Of a DNA stretch of 44,383 nt, positions 15,689 to 24,676 are shown piece by piece. Position 1 is the first letter of the stretch. Each line of letters starts with the position of its first letter. A model generated the notes under the pieces. That model did not search any database and was not told the origin of the DNA. It saw only the letters and a program-made list of their open reading frames with translations. Source of the DNA: Anaerolineales bacterium. GTDB taxonomy: Bacteria > Chloroflexota > Anaerolineae > Anaerolineales > Villigracilaceae. A program made the position numbers and the translations under genes. The stretch covers positions 1 through 44,383 of the forward strand of contig JAJTXU010000009.1 in the NCBI GenBank assembly GCA_021462845.1. Direction: 5' to 3'.

Positions 15689-16459
15689 ATGTCTTTCGCT
15701 GAGAATAACGGACTGCGGTACTTTCAATTCGATTCACTCCAGACGCGCCATGCCGTATTCACGCGACGCGGCGGCGTCAGCCCGGAGCCGTGGGGATCGC
15801 TCAACGTGGGCGGGACAGTGGGAGACGACCTCAGCCGCGTTCGCCAGAATCGCCAATTATCATTCCGCGCCTTAGACTGCGCTCCCGAATCCATTTTCGA
15901 CGTCTGGCAGGTCCATAGCGCCGACGTGGTGTGCGCGCGTGCCCCGCGCCTGGAGGGCGAACCGGTTCGGCAAGCAGATGTGATCCTCACCGACAAGCCG
16001 GAAGTCAGCCTGTTTATGCGCTTCGCCGATTGCACGCCTATCCTCGCGCATGATCCGCGCAAGGGCGTTGTGGGTGTTGCCCACGCCGGTTGGATGGGAA
16101 CCCTGCGCGACGTGGCTGGCTCGATGGTGAGCGCCATGAAAACAAATTACAACTCGAACCCCGCCGACATCGTTGCCTGTATCGGCCCATCCATCGGGCC
16201 CGACCATTACGAGATCGGCGCGGATGTGATTCTGCAAGTGATGCAAAAGTTCGGAGACGAATCGGAAAAGGTACTACGCTCGCTCAACGGCAAGATCCAT
16301 TTTGACCTGTGGAGGACGAACCGAATCCTGCTTGAACAGGCTGGCGTGCAACACATCGAAGTGGCTGGCATTTGCACCGCCTGTCACCTCGACGATTGGT
16401 TTTCACATCGCGCCGAGAAGGGTCGCACCGGGCGCTTCGGCGCCTTGATCGCTTTATAA
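15689..16459 (+). CDS. pgeF: Peptidoglycan editing factor PgeF (YfiH/laccase-domain family)
   Basis: This 256-residue protein belongs to the family now linked to removal of wrongly incorporated residues from peptidoglycan precursors and earlier called polyphenol oxidase. Visible metal-site motifs are VWQVHSADVV, RFADCTPILA and VGVAHAGWMGT; other family blocks are ACIGPSIGPDHYEIG and ICTACHLDDWFSHR. The start follows a strong GGAGGGAAG. It opens the pgeF-yggS-yggT-yggU run, an order commonly found near division genes in Gram-positive bacteria and their relatives. Confidence 0.94.
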   Translation: MSFAENNGLRYFQFDSLQTRHAVFTRRGGVSPEPWGSLNVGGTVGDDLSRVRQNRQLSFRALDCAPESIFDVWQVHSADVVCARAPRLEGEPVRQADVILTDKPEVSLFMRFADCTPILAHDPRKGVVGVAHAGWMGTLRDVAGSMVSAMKTNYNSNPADIVACIGPSIGPDHYEIGADVILQVMQKFGDESEKVLRSLNGKIHFDLWRTNRILLEQAGVQHIEVAGICTACHLDDWFSHRAEKGRTGRFGALIAL

Positions 16460-16555
16460 TCTTGAGAAACCCCAACTGCCAGGCCCGTGAAGATCGCTAG
16501 AAATCTTTTGCTCTGCGCCCTTCACATGCCTGTTGGCGAACCATATTGTATTTCC

Positions 16556-17299
16556 ATGTCCAACCTCGTTTCCTCCATCCGCGAAAAATACCTTCACGCG
16601 CTCGACCAGATCGCCACAGCCGCGCGCAAAAGCAATCGCAACCCGGGCGAAGTGCGCCTGGTGGTGGTCACCAAATCGCAACCGCTCGAAGTGGCGCAAG
16701 CCGCCATCGAAGCGGGGGCGCGCATCCTCGGCGAGAATTATCCCGAAGAAGGTGTCACGAAAATTCAATCCATCGGCAATCAATCTGGAGTAGAATGGCA
16801 CATGATCGGTCACGTGCAGAGCCGCAAAGCCCGCCTCGTGGCAGATCACTTCGCACTTTTACACTCGCTCGATAGCCTCAAACTTGCCCACCGCCTCAGC
16901 CGCTTTGCCGGCGAAGCGAACCGCGCGCTACCCGTCCTGCTCGAGTTCAACGTAGGCGGCGAAGAATCCAAAGCAGGCTGGGACGCCTCGGATGAAACCG
17001 CCTGGGACGCGCTCCTGCCCGAGGTTGCCCAATTGCTTGCCCTGCCTCATTTGCAGATTCGCGGATTGATGAGCATGCCTCCGTTGGGAAAAGACGCGGA
17101 AGACTCGCGCCGCTTCTTTCGCCAAGTGAGGCGGCTTCGCGAGTGGCTGGCGCACCAACTCCCCGGCGGCGATTGGCGCGAACTCTCCATGGGTACCAGC
17201 ATGGACTACGCCGTGGCGGTGGAAGAAGGCGCCACCCTCGTACGCGTGGGCACGGCTATCGTTGGCGAACGCAGATATACCTCGGAGGATGACGCGTAA
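16556..17299 (+). CDS. yggS: YggS/PLPBP-type pyridoxal phosphate homeostasis protein
   Basis: This 247-residue protein with an alanine-racemase-like barrel binds PLP through Lys40 in VVVTKSQP and takes part in B6 vitamer balance. Family blocks seen are LGENYPEE, WHMIGHVQSRKAR, LLEFNVGGEESKAG, LMSMPPLG and SMGTSMDYAVAVEEGATLVRVG. I chose the ATG at 16556 because the family fold starts right after it and TATTGT (16544-16549) ends 6 bases upstream. Earlier starts at 16487 (GTG) and 16526 (ATG) would add a non-conserved extension. The stop abuts the yggT start codon directly. Confidence 0.93.
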   Translation: MSNLVSSIREKYLHALDQIATAARKSNRNPGEVRLVVVTKSQPLEVAQAAIEAGARILGENYPEEGVTKIQSIGNQSGVEWHMIGHVQSRKARLVADHFALLHSLDSLKLAHRLSRFAGEANRALPVLLEFNVGGEESKAGWDASDETAWDALLPEVAQLLALPHLQIRGLMSMPPLGKDAEDSRRFFRQVRRLREWLAHQLPGGDWRELSMGTSMDYAVAVEEGATLVRVGTAIVGERRYTSEDDA

Positions 17300-17560
17300 A
17301 TGGACATCTTGATCGATATCGTCGATTTATTATCCCAACTCCTGACCTTGCTTATTTTTGTTTCCGTCATCCTTTCTTATGTTATGGACCCCTATCACCC
17401 GGTGCGGCGCGGTATCGACAACATCATCGAACCGATGCTCATGCCCATTCGCCGCGTGGTGCCCACTGCCGGCATGTTCGATTTTAGCCCGATGATCCTG
17501 ATGCTCCTGGTCCAATTCCTGTCACGCTTCATTATTGCCATACTCTCATCGTTGAGGTAG
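17300..17560 (+). CDS. yggT: YggT family membrane protein
   Basis: This 86-residue integral membrane protein has two hydrophobic segments (residues 5-27 and 62-84) linked by the family block DPYHPVRRGIDNIIEPMLMPIRRVVP. YggT proteins have been tied to osmotic tolerance and to division or chloroplast nucleoid organisation in other lineages; the biochemical role is unsettled. It follows yggS with no gap and precedes yggU by 2 bases, so the three are one transcript. Confidence 0.93.
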   Translation: MDILIDIVDLLSQLLTLLIFVSVILSYVMDPYHPVRRGIDNIIEPMLMPIRRVVPTAGMFDFSPMILMLLVQFLSRFIIAILSSLR

Positions 17561-17562
17561 CC

Positions 17563-17874
17563 ATGACCGACTTGAAAATAAAATTGCACGATGGAAAAAG
17601 AGGTTCCGCGCTGGCAGTGCGCGTTACGCCGCGCGCCAGCCGCAATGAAATTGTGGAGTTGTTGGACGATGGGACGATCAAGGTGCGCATTGCCGCGCCG
17701 CCCGCCGACAACGAAGCCAACGAAGCGCTGATCGAATTCCTCTCCGATATTCTGGGGGTGGCAAAATCGCGCATCGATATTGTGGCGGGGACGGCGGGGC
17801 GCGACAAGTTGATCACTGTGTTCGATATGGATACCGAGACCGCCCACTCGCGCATTGTGGCGCACCTGGGTTGA
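17563..17874 (+). CDS. DUF167/YggU family protein
   Basis: This 103-residue protein matches the family along its length, with the signatures RVTPRASRNEIV, RIAAPPADNEANEALIEFL and IVAGTAGRDKLITV. The function is unknown, and members are small alpha/beta proteins. It closes the pgeF-yggS-yggT operon and is followed by a strong terminator. Confidence 0.93.
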   Translation: MTDLKIKLHDGKRGSALAVRVTPRASRNEIVELLDDGTIKVRIAAPPADNEANEALIEFLSDILGVAKSRIDIVAGTAGRDKLITVFDMDTETAHSRIVAHLG

Positions 17875-17882
17875 TGATATTC

Positions 17883-17922
17883 AAAGACCTTGCAGGGATC
17901 GTTAGCCTGCAAGGTCTTTTGA
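17883..17922 (+). terminator. Terminator of the pgeF operon
   Basis: A perfect 14-bp stem AAAGACCTTGCAGG / CCTGCAAGGTCTTT with a 9-base loop ends in TTTT. Since the convergent GNAT gene ends at 17944 and the other arm starts with AAA, it may work in both directions. Confidence 0.85.
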
Positions 17923-17943
17923 TTTAAATTTAGCGATTCGCGC

Positions 17944-18402
17944 TCACAACGTACAGCGATACAATGCCAGTGGCTCATCGTCGTGGATGATCGTTTTGAC
18001 GTATTCCCAACCTAATCGTTCCAAAATCCCCACTGCGGACACTGTCGTCGCGTAGACCATCTCATACCCAAGATCGGACGCTAACTTCATGCCTGCGCGA
18101 ACCAACTCCGTACCGATGCCGTGACCGCGATGCGACTCAATGACAAGCAATCCGCCTAATTCAGGCTGGTATTCTGGCGCAGTATGGTTTTGTTCACGGA
18201 GGATAATCGTGCCAACGAGTTGGTTCTCCTCGAAAGCGACAAGTCGGCAGGGGAGACGGTCGCGCGATGTATCTTCAAGAAAATCCTGTTCCATCTCTGC
18301 TTGAGTTGAATCGGCGTAGTAATCAGACCATTGGGTACGGAACCACACTACCAGGGTGGGGATGGAGTCGGTGTGGTCTGCGAGGAAGTTGATGGTGATC
18401 AT
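17944..18402 (-). CDS. GNAT family N-acetyltransferase
   Basis: This 152-residue acetyltransferase moves acetyl groups from acetyl-CoA. The acetyl-CoA pyrophosphate loop is RGHGIGTELV, preceded by the strand ELGGLLVIESH. The C-terminal block SAVGILERLGWEYV is also typical. The substrate is unknown. It converges on the pgeF operon, and a fragment of an enolase gene lies just upstream. Confidence 0.88.
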   Translation of the reverse strand: MITINFLADHTDSIPTLVVWFRTQWSDYYADSTQAEMEQDFLEDTSRDRLPCRLVAFEENQLVGTIILREQNHTAPEYQPELGGLLVIESHRGHGIGTELVRAGMKLASDLGYEMVYATTVSAVGILERLGWEYVKTIIHDDEPLALYRCTL

Positions 18403-18447
18403 GGCTCGGTCGTGATTATCATTCGAGGATGGTTCCTCATGTGGTTT

Positions 18448-18505
18448 TTATACCATCAACGCACCCCACCCCGCGTACTTCGCCGTATCGCCCAACTCCG
18501 CTTCG
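18448..18505 (-). pseudogene. Diverged 3' fragment of an enolase gene
   Basis: Read on the minus strand, 16 codons translate as [16 protein letters not shown] and run to a stop after two more codons. The intact eno end at 19141-19189 encodes [16 protein letters not shown]. Over 49 bases 44 are identical. Of the four differing codons three are synonymous and one changes Glu to Gly. Homology stops sharply just before EAEL. This is a stranded gene end, separated from eno by a toxin-antitoxin-like pair. Confidence 0.85.
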
Positions 18506-18520
18506 GCGTGGAGATCTGTC

Positions 18521-18558
18521 AAAAGACCTGATGGAGGAATACGCCCATCAGGTCTTTT
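18521..18558. terminator. Terminator between enolase fragment and antitoxin gene
   Basis: A perfect 14-bp stem AAAAGACCTGATGG / CCATCAGGTCTTTT has a 10-base loop and T runs leaving in both directions. It would end the minus-strand toxin-antitoxin transcript. It lies inside the segment between the two enolase ends. Confidence 0.85.
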
Positions 18559-18562
18559 CGTC

Positions 18563-18823
18563 TTACGAAAATTCGTAGACCGGTACGACGATCTTGCGGT
18601 CAATCTCGCGCCGTCCGCGCACACTCTCTTCGATAGTTTTTAGCACGTTGGCGGCATAGTAACGAGTTCCGCACTTGGCGCAAACACCAGCGGGTATGTT
18701 CTCGATCAACACATACTCGCCCTTGACCTTGCGGTGAAGCGTCACGCGTTTCTCGACGATCTTGCCGTTGCAGTATTCGCAGGTTTCGCCTTGCCAGAAA
18801 TTTTTCGTTTCCATGGTTTTCAT
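18563..18823 (-). CDS. YgiT/MqsA-type zinc-finger antitoxin-like protein
   Basis: This 86-residue protein has two CxxC pairs (C15/C18 and C48/C51), forming the zinc finger of MqsA-like antitoxins. It lacks the C-terminal helix-turn-helix of full MqsA, so by itself it may not bind DNA. Its start overlaps the stop of the upstream DUF4258 gene by 4 bases, the arrangement expected for a toxin-antitoxin pair. The prediction rests on family and context and is not proof of activity. Confidence 0.82.
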   Translation of the reverse strand: MKTMETKNFWQGETCEYCNGKIVEKRVTLHRKVKGEYVLIENIPAGVCAKCGTRYYAANVLKTIEESVRGRREIDRKIVVPVYEFS

Positions 18824-19092
18824 TTTACCTGATCTTGATACACCGTGATTACACGGACTTTACCGCCAGAAGTGAGGCGGCAAATAACGCCAATTTCGCG
18901 TCCGTCCAACGATTTGCCGACGATCTCAAACTTGCCTTCTTTGGGCCACGTCTTTCTGATTCTACCCGAGAGGATTCCGTTTTCAATATCATAGATATCA
19001 AATTCGTCTTGCATTGCTTCGTCATCCGCGTGTTCGGTCAAATAGTATAGGCCGTTGCGAACTAATGCCTGTATTTGGGCAATTCTGCTCAC
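18820..19092 (-). CDS. DUF4258 toxin-like protein
   Basis: This 90-residue protein matches DUF4258, a RelE-like small fold often paired with YgiT zinc-finger proteins. His21 in YLTEHADDEA, the block GKFEIVGKSLDGREIGVI and the terminal strand KVRVITVYQ fit the family. If it is a toxin, it would probably be an mRNA-targeting RNase; this is inference. The start is GTG at 19092 with GAGGA upstream and a TATAAT beyond it, so the cassette carries its own promoter. It starts 36 bases past the eno stop. Confidence 0.8.
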   Translation of the reverse strand: MSRIAQIQALVRNGLYYLTEHADDEAMQDEFDIYDIENGILSGRIRKTWPKEGKFEIVGKSLDGREIGVICRLTSGGKVRVITVYQDQVK

Positions 19093-19108
19093 TGCAAATC
19101 CTCGATGG

Positions 19109-19114
19109 ATTATA
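19109..19114 (-). promoter_or_regulatory. -10 element of the toxin-antitoxin-like pair
   Basis: On the minus strand a consensus TATAAT lies 16 bases before the GTG start, with GAGGA between them. No clear -35 is present. Confidence 0.5.
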
Positions 19115-19128
19115 AGCCTAAAACTTTC

Positions 19129-20442
<1,314 letters not shown>

Positions 20443-20471
20443 TTATATCGTTTTGATTGCTCTGTTCCGAA

Positions 20472-20502
20472 GATCGCGACGCAGTTCAATTGCGTCGCGA
20501 TC
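20472..20502. repeat. Perfect 12-bp stem-loop between eno and plsC
   Basis: GATCGCGACGCA pairs with TGCGTCGCGATC around loop GTTCAAT. A second hairpin follows at 20514-20540. Confidence 0.8.
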
Positions 20503-20513
20503 GGGCGAGTTGT

Positions 20514-20540
20514 TCGTGATGTAAGCGAACTGCATCACGA
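20514..20540. repeat. Second stem-loop between eno and plsC
   Basis: TCGTGATGTA and TGCATCACGA pair at nine of ten positions around loop AGCGAAC. Together with the neighbour it fills the divergent promoter region. Confidence 0.7.
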
Positions 20541-20558
20541 TTAGATGCATGCCGCAAG

Positions 20559-20564
20559 TATAAT
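20559..20564 (+). promoter_or_regulatory. -10 element of plsC
   Basis: A consensus TATAAT precedes the ATG at 20587 by 22 bases and lies downstream of the alternative ATG at 20545, which supports the later start. Confidence 0.55.
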
Positions 20565-20586
20565 TCACTTTAGATTTTGGATAATT

Positions 20587-21279
20587 ATGGACACCGCGAT
20601 TCCTCCCGCCATTGATTCTGATTCACGCGCCCGAAAAAAATACTACCTTGAAGAGACCCCTCAGCGCCGCGCTTTGATCGCCTTTTTGCGTTCGGTCTTT
20701 TATCCCATCATGAAACTGGACGTTGCGGGAACTGAACACCTGCCCCGGGCTGGCGCGGGCATCGTTGCGGCGAATCACGTCACCAACTTCGATGTGTTCC
20801 CGATGCAATTTTCACTTCCGCGCCCGATCTTTTTTATGGGCAAAGCCGAGTTGTTCAAGAATCCCATGATGGATGTGGCGTTGCGCAACCTGAGCGCGTT
20901 CCCGGTCACTCGCGGGGATAAAGATATGTGGGCAATGCGTCATGCTTCGAAGGTGCTCAAACAAGGTCAGTGGCTGGGGATGTTCCCCGAAGGCACACGC
21001 TCGAAAGGGAAGGGGTTAAGCGTCGCCAAAACGGGAACAGCCCGACTGGCGATCGAAGCGGGCTGTCCCATCCTCCCCATGGCGATCATCGGCACGGATA
21101 AGTTTTTCAAGCAATTTCCGCGCCGCGCCCCGGTGAGTGTAAACATCCTGCCGCCGCTGATGCCGATGGAGAACGAAAGCCCGCTGGCGCTGACCGATCG
21201 TTTGATGTCCACGCTGGCGCAGGCATTGCCAGCATCCATGCGCGGGGTGTATGCGAGCCTGCCGGAGGGGTTTGGCTAG
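20587..21279 (+). CDS. plsC: 1-acyl-sn-glycerol-3-phosphate acyltransferase (PlsC family)
   Basis: This 230-residue membrane-associated acyltransferase makes phosphatidic acid from lysophosphatidic acid. The catalytic motif is NHVTNFD with His64 and Asp69, and the substrate-binding motif is FPEGTRSKGKG. It is the usual length for bacterial PlsC. The start at 20587 is favoured because a TATAAT lies between it and the earlier ATG. Other acyltransferases share the fold, so the exact acceptor is inferred. Confidence 0.9.
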   Translation: MDTAIPPAIDSDSRARKKYYLEETPQRRALIAFLRSVFYPIMKLDVAGTEHLPRAGAGIVAANHVTNFDVFPMQFSLPRPIFFMGKAELFKNPMMDVALRNLSAFPVTRGDKDMWAMRHASKVLKQGQWLGMFPEGTRSKGKGLSVAKTGTARLAIEAGCPILPMAIIGTDKFFKQFPRRAPVSVNILPPLMPMENESPLALTDRLMSTLAQALPASMRGVYASLPEGFG

Positions 21280-21363
21280 GAAATTTGTGGGAGGCATGCC
21301 CGGTTACGGAACATTTTATGGGGTACCGGCATCTACTATTCAGCGTAACATAAATTGGTTTAC

Positions 21364-21423
21364 CGTAGTAACGACTTTAGTCGTTTTTTTTGCGGCGAAA
21401 AGGCGACTGAAGTCGCAACTACG
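21364..21423. repeat. Imperfect inverted repeat upstream of the LysM gene
   Basis: CGTAGTaaCGACTttAGTCG is repeated inverted as CGACTgaAGTCGcaACTACG around a T-rich loop. It could act as a terminator for plsC. Confidence 0.6.
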
Positions 21424-21477
21424 ATGTCGGGCAATCATGGTTACTCGGAATAGATGTCAGATTACAGAGGAGAAAAA

Positions 21478-22230
21478 ATGAATACCAAAAAGTTTATCCA
21501 ATATTTTTTGCTTGCGGCATTGTTGCTAGCCACCTTTGCCGCCACAAGCCCGGCGTTCGCGCAAGGTTGCGGTTCCAGCGTAACCGTTGCCAGCGGTGAC
21601 ACGTTGCGTAAGATCGCCGATCGTTGCGGCACGACCATCTCAGCCTTGCAACGCGCCAACCCGCACATCGGCTCTGGGAATTTGATCTACCCCGGTCAGG
21701 TGTTGCAACTGCCCGGCGCGATCCTCGGCACAGACGGCGGCTACTTCATCTATGTTGTTGCGCGCGGCGATACCCTCAAAGGCTTGGCGGTCCGCTTTGC
21801 CACCACGGTGGAGGCGCTCCTGCGCGATAACCCCGAGATCAAAAATGTGAACGTGATCTATGAGGGGCAGTGGATCAAAGTGTACGTGACCACCACTCCC
21901 ACTCCGCCGCCCGCCACGCCGCCTCCCTCCAGCGGACAGGTGTACTATGTGCAAAAAGGCGATACCCTGCGGAACATTGCATCACGCTGGAGCACAACCG
22001 TAGACGAGATTCTGAGAGTGAATCCGCAACTTACCAACCCGAACCTGATCTACGTCGGACAGGCGATCAATATCCCGCTGGGCGCGTCAAGTTACATCGT
22101 ACAAAAAGGCGACACATTGAAGATCATCGCTGGCAAGTTCGGCACCACAGTAGAGAATTTGCTCTGGCTTAACCCCAATATCCAAAATGCCAACCTGATC
22201 TATGTTGGACAAGTGATCAACGTTCGGTAG
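21478..22230 (+). CDS. Secreted protein with four LysM domains
   Basis: This 250-residue protein has a signal peptide ending in AFA-Q near residue 28. Four LysM repeats follow at about residues 33-78, 90-135, 154-200 and 204-250, each with a GDTL..IA core and an NP..NLIY.GQ end. A proline-rich linker (PTPPPATPPP) separates the second and third. There is no catalytic domain, so it is probably a peptidoglycan- or chitin-type glycan binder at the cell surface. AGAGGAG upstream fixes the start at 21478. A strong terminator follows. Confidence 0.92.
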   Translation: MNTKKFIQYFLLAALLLATFAATSPAFAQGCGSSVTVASGDTLRKIADRCGTTISALQRANPHIGSGNLIYPGQVLQLPGAILGTDGGYFIYVVARGDTLKGLAVRFATTVEALLRDNPEIKNVNVIYEGQWIKVYVTTTPTPPPATPPPSSGQVYYVQKGDTLRNIASRWSTTVDEILRVNPQLTNPNLIYVGQAINIPLGASSYIVQKGDTLKIIAGKFGTTVENLLWLNPNIQNANLIYVGQVINVR

Positions 22231-22248
22231 TACATTGATTTCTCATAG

Positions 22249-22285
22249 AACACAGGCGCGCTGAATAGCGCGCCTGTGTTGTTTT
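22249..22285 (+). terminator. Terminator of the LysM gene
   Basis: The 14-bp stem AACACAGGCGCGCT / AGCGCGCCTGTGTT with loop GAAT is followed by GTTTT. Confidence 0.85.
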
Positions 22286-22433
22286 GAGGGGATTGACAAC
22301 TAGCGCGCAAAGCCGCAGGACCCGCAGGGATATTGAGATTTCTCTCCATGAATTCAATGATGGGGAACTTTTTCACGCTGGTTTCACCGCTCCTGCTTTT
22401 GGAGTTTTGTAACTTTTAGCGTTCCAACAATAC

Positions 22434-22463
22434 TTGCCAGTCTCTTAATTTCTCTACTATAAT
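22434..22463 (+). promoter_or_regulatory. Promoter of the secreted hydrolase gene
   Basis: TTGCCA (22434-22439) and TATAAT (22458-22463) are separated by 18 bases. GGAGGA follows just before the ATG at 22510. Confidence 0.7.
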
Positions 22464-22509
22464 GACTCGTCAAGCCTGAAAGATTCAATTTATATTTTAT
22501 GGAGGACGC

Positions 22510-24522
22510 ATGAAGTCTCGCTTACGCCTGCCCGCGCAGTTGACTTTGATCGTTGTGCTGTTGTTCTCGTCCATTGCCGCCGCGCCTTATCAACAAACAC
22601 TCCAGACTCCCATGGATGACCTGTTGGACGCGCTCGGCGGGTATGAATGTTTTGAGGGGAGCGTGTTCACTTGTGTGACCATCGAAGTTCCGCTCGATCA
22701 TTTCAATCCGTCCGATACGCGAACGTTGAATGTGACCTTCGCCGTGTTGCCCGCCGCGGGCGCGCGCAAAGGCATGTTTGTCACCGCAACGGGCGGTCCC
22801 GGTTACTCCGGCATCTCCTCGGCGGACTCTTACCTGCCCGGCTTCGGCGGAGATGTGTTGAACTCGTTCGACATCGTCTTCTTCGACCAGCGCGGCTTGC
22901 TGTTCTCCGGCGATCAGACTTGCCCCGGCGCCGCCAGCGCATTCTATCAGCGTGACGCGCGCGGCAAGACGCCCCAGCAGGAAGCGGCATTGAAACAATC
23001 TTCCGAAGCGTTCAGCGCCGGCTGTGTCAGCGAAGTGAGCGATCCCAGCCTCTTGCCATACCTTGGAACGAAGCAAGCGGTCGAAGACCTTGAAATCTTC
23101 CGTCAATTACTGGGCGATGAAAAATTCTGGCTATACGGCGAAAGTTACGGAACGCAATACGCGCAGACCTACGCCGCCGCGCACAGCGACCATCTTGCCG
23201 GTCTCATCCTCGATGGCACGGTTGACCTCACCCTCGATGGATTCAACTACTACGTGCAACAGACGCAAGCATTCAGCGATGTGCTGACCGCCTCACTCGA
23301 AGCCTGTAACGACGATCCCGCCTGTCGCAAAGATATGCTGGGTGATGCCATTCGCGGATACGACACGCTCGCTAAAGTTCTAGAAAAGCGTAACATTCAT
23401 TTTCGCTTTCCGCTTGCCAACGGCAAAAGCGCTTACCGCACATTTACATTTTCCGACCTCGAATTTGTCACCGCGAGCCAGGTCTACAGCGAGAGCGATC
23501 GTATGATGTTCGTCCGCGCCCTTGCGGCATTCACCTCCAAACTGGATATTCTTCCGCTTGCCCGCCTCCTTTATTTAGACTTGGGGGTTGATTCGCAAAC
23601 CCTCGACGTGATCCCCGACCCGACGTATTCCGAAGCGGTGTTCTTTGGCGTCGAATGCCAGGACTATGGCTACCCGGGGAATACGCCCGAAGAAAAAGCG
23701 AACACCTACCTCGCCACAGTCGATTCGTTTGAATTTTCCATCCCGCGCCTGGCTTCATTGATCTATGCCGACCTGCCCTGCGCCTATTGGCCCAACGCCA
23801 CAACCGACCTTACCCGCCCGGACTATTTGTTCGCCGAAAATATTCCAACTCTGGTGCTTGGCTCCACAGCCGATCCCGCCACGCCTTATAGCAATGGTGT
23901 CAATGTGTACGAACATCTTGCAGATGCATATCTCATCACGCAAGAGTACGGACCTCACGTCATCTTCGGACGCGGCAATGCCTGCCCCGATGAACTCGTG
24001 GTCGATTTCCTCGTCAACGATGTTGTGCCCGCCGAACACGAAACAACGTGCGAAGGATACCTGATCGATTCGCACGTTCCGCTTGCCCCGCGCTTTGCCG
24101 TCTCATTCGGAAGTCCGCGCAACGCGCTCTCTGCCATGGAAACCGAGATCTATTACCTGCCCGAGTTCTATTATTGGGATGGTTTCACCCCGACCACGGT
24201 GGGTTGTAATTATGGCGGAACGCTCGGATACGAATTGAATAATGCCGGCACGCGCGTTAATTTCTCGCTCGGTAAATGCGCATTTTCCTACAACTTCGTG
24301 ATGACTGGTTCCGGTTTCTATAACTTCGAAAACGATCGTTTTGTTTTGAATGTATCCACGACCGGGCGTTGGAAGTGCAACTTGCGCTATGACCGGCGCG
24401 GCGATAACGTCAAGATCACCGGCAAATGCGACGGGAAGAACATCAACAGCGACGACTTCGACACCGAGCATCTCTGGCACAACATCCCGAACTTTGAAGA
24501 GTTCGACAAGAATAACAATTGA
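22510..24522 (+). CDS. Secreted S33/TAP-type alpha/beta hydrolase with extra C-terminal domain
   Basis: This 670-residue protein starts with a signal peptide (residues 1-25). The hydrolase resembles tripeptidyl aminopeptidase/proline iminopeptidase-like enzymes: TGGPGYSG for the oxyanion hole, FFDQRG, nucleophile Ser212 in YGESYGTQ, Asp455 in GSTADPATP and His483 in YGPHVIFG. Numerous Cys pairs fit an exported protein. From about residue 545 an extra beta-rich domain of about 110 residues follows (for example VGCNYGGTLGYELNN, RWKCNLRYDRRGD) that I do not recognise. It is probably an extracellular peptidase or esterase. The promoter and GGAGGA are clear, and a terminator ends the gene. Confidence 0.88.
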   Translation: MKSRLRLPAQLTLIVVLLFSSIAAAPYQQTLQTPMDDLLDALGGYECFEGSVFTCVTIEVPLDHFNPSDTRTLNVTFAVLPAAGARKGMFVTATGGPGYSGISSADSYLPGFGGDVLNSFDIVFFDQRGLLFSGDQTCPGAASAFYQRDARGKTPQQEAALKQSSEAFSAGCVSEVSDPSLLPYLGTKQAVEDLEIFRQLLGDEKFWLYGESYGTQYAQTYAAAHSDHLAGLILDGTVDLTLDGFNYYVQQTQAFSDVLTASLEACNDDPACRKDMLGDAIRGYDTLAKVLEKRNIHFRFPLANGKSAYRTFTFSDLEFVTASQVYSESDRMMFVRALAAFTSKLDILPLARLLYLDLGVDSQTLDVIPDPTYSEAVFFGVECQDYGYPGNTPEEKANTYLATVDSFEFSIPRLASLIYADLPCAYWPNATTDLTRPDYLFAENIPTLVLGSTADPATPYSNGVNVYEHLADAYLITQEYGPHVIFGRGNACPDELVVDFLVNDVVPAEHETTCEGYLIDSHVPLAPRFAVSFGSPRNALSAMETEIYYLPEFYYWDGFTPTTVGCNYGGTLGYELNNAGTRVNFSLGKCAFSYNFVMTGSGFYNFENDRFVLNVSTTGRWKCNLRYDRRGDNVKITGKCDGKNINSDDFDTEHLWHNIPNFEEFDKNNN

Positions 24523-24530
24523 TATGATCG

Positions 24531-24562
24531 AAAAATCCCCTGCCGAAGCAGGGGATTTTTTT
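24531..24562 (+). terminator. Terminator after the secreted hydrolase gene
   Basis: AAAAATCCCCTGC-cgaa-GCAGGGGATTTTTTT is a classic GC stem with tetraloop and T tail. Confidence 0.9.
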
Positions 24563-24579
24563 GTAACTCACCTTCTACA

Positions 24580-24648
24580 GTACCGCAAGATTTATCTTGC
24601 GAGTGGCGGGTTTGCCGCCAACATAGCGCAACGTGAACGTTGCGGCAC
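24580..24648. repeat. CCGCAA/TTGCGG dispersed repeat, copy with three hairpins
   Basis: The ends GTACCGCAA and TTGCGGCAC are inverted. Inside are CGCAAGA-ttta-TCTTGCG, TGGCGG-gtttg-CCGCCA and CGCAACGT-ga-ACGTTGCG. It lies in the spacer between two convergent genes. Confidence 0.75.
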
Positions 24649-24676
24649 TTTATACCGCGTAACATCAATCTACAAT

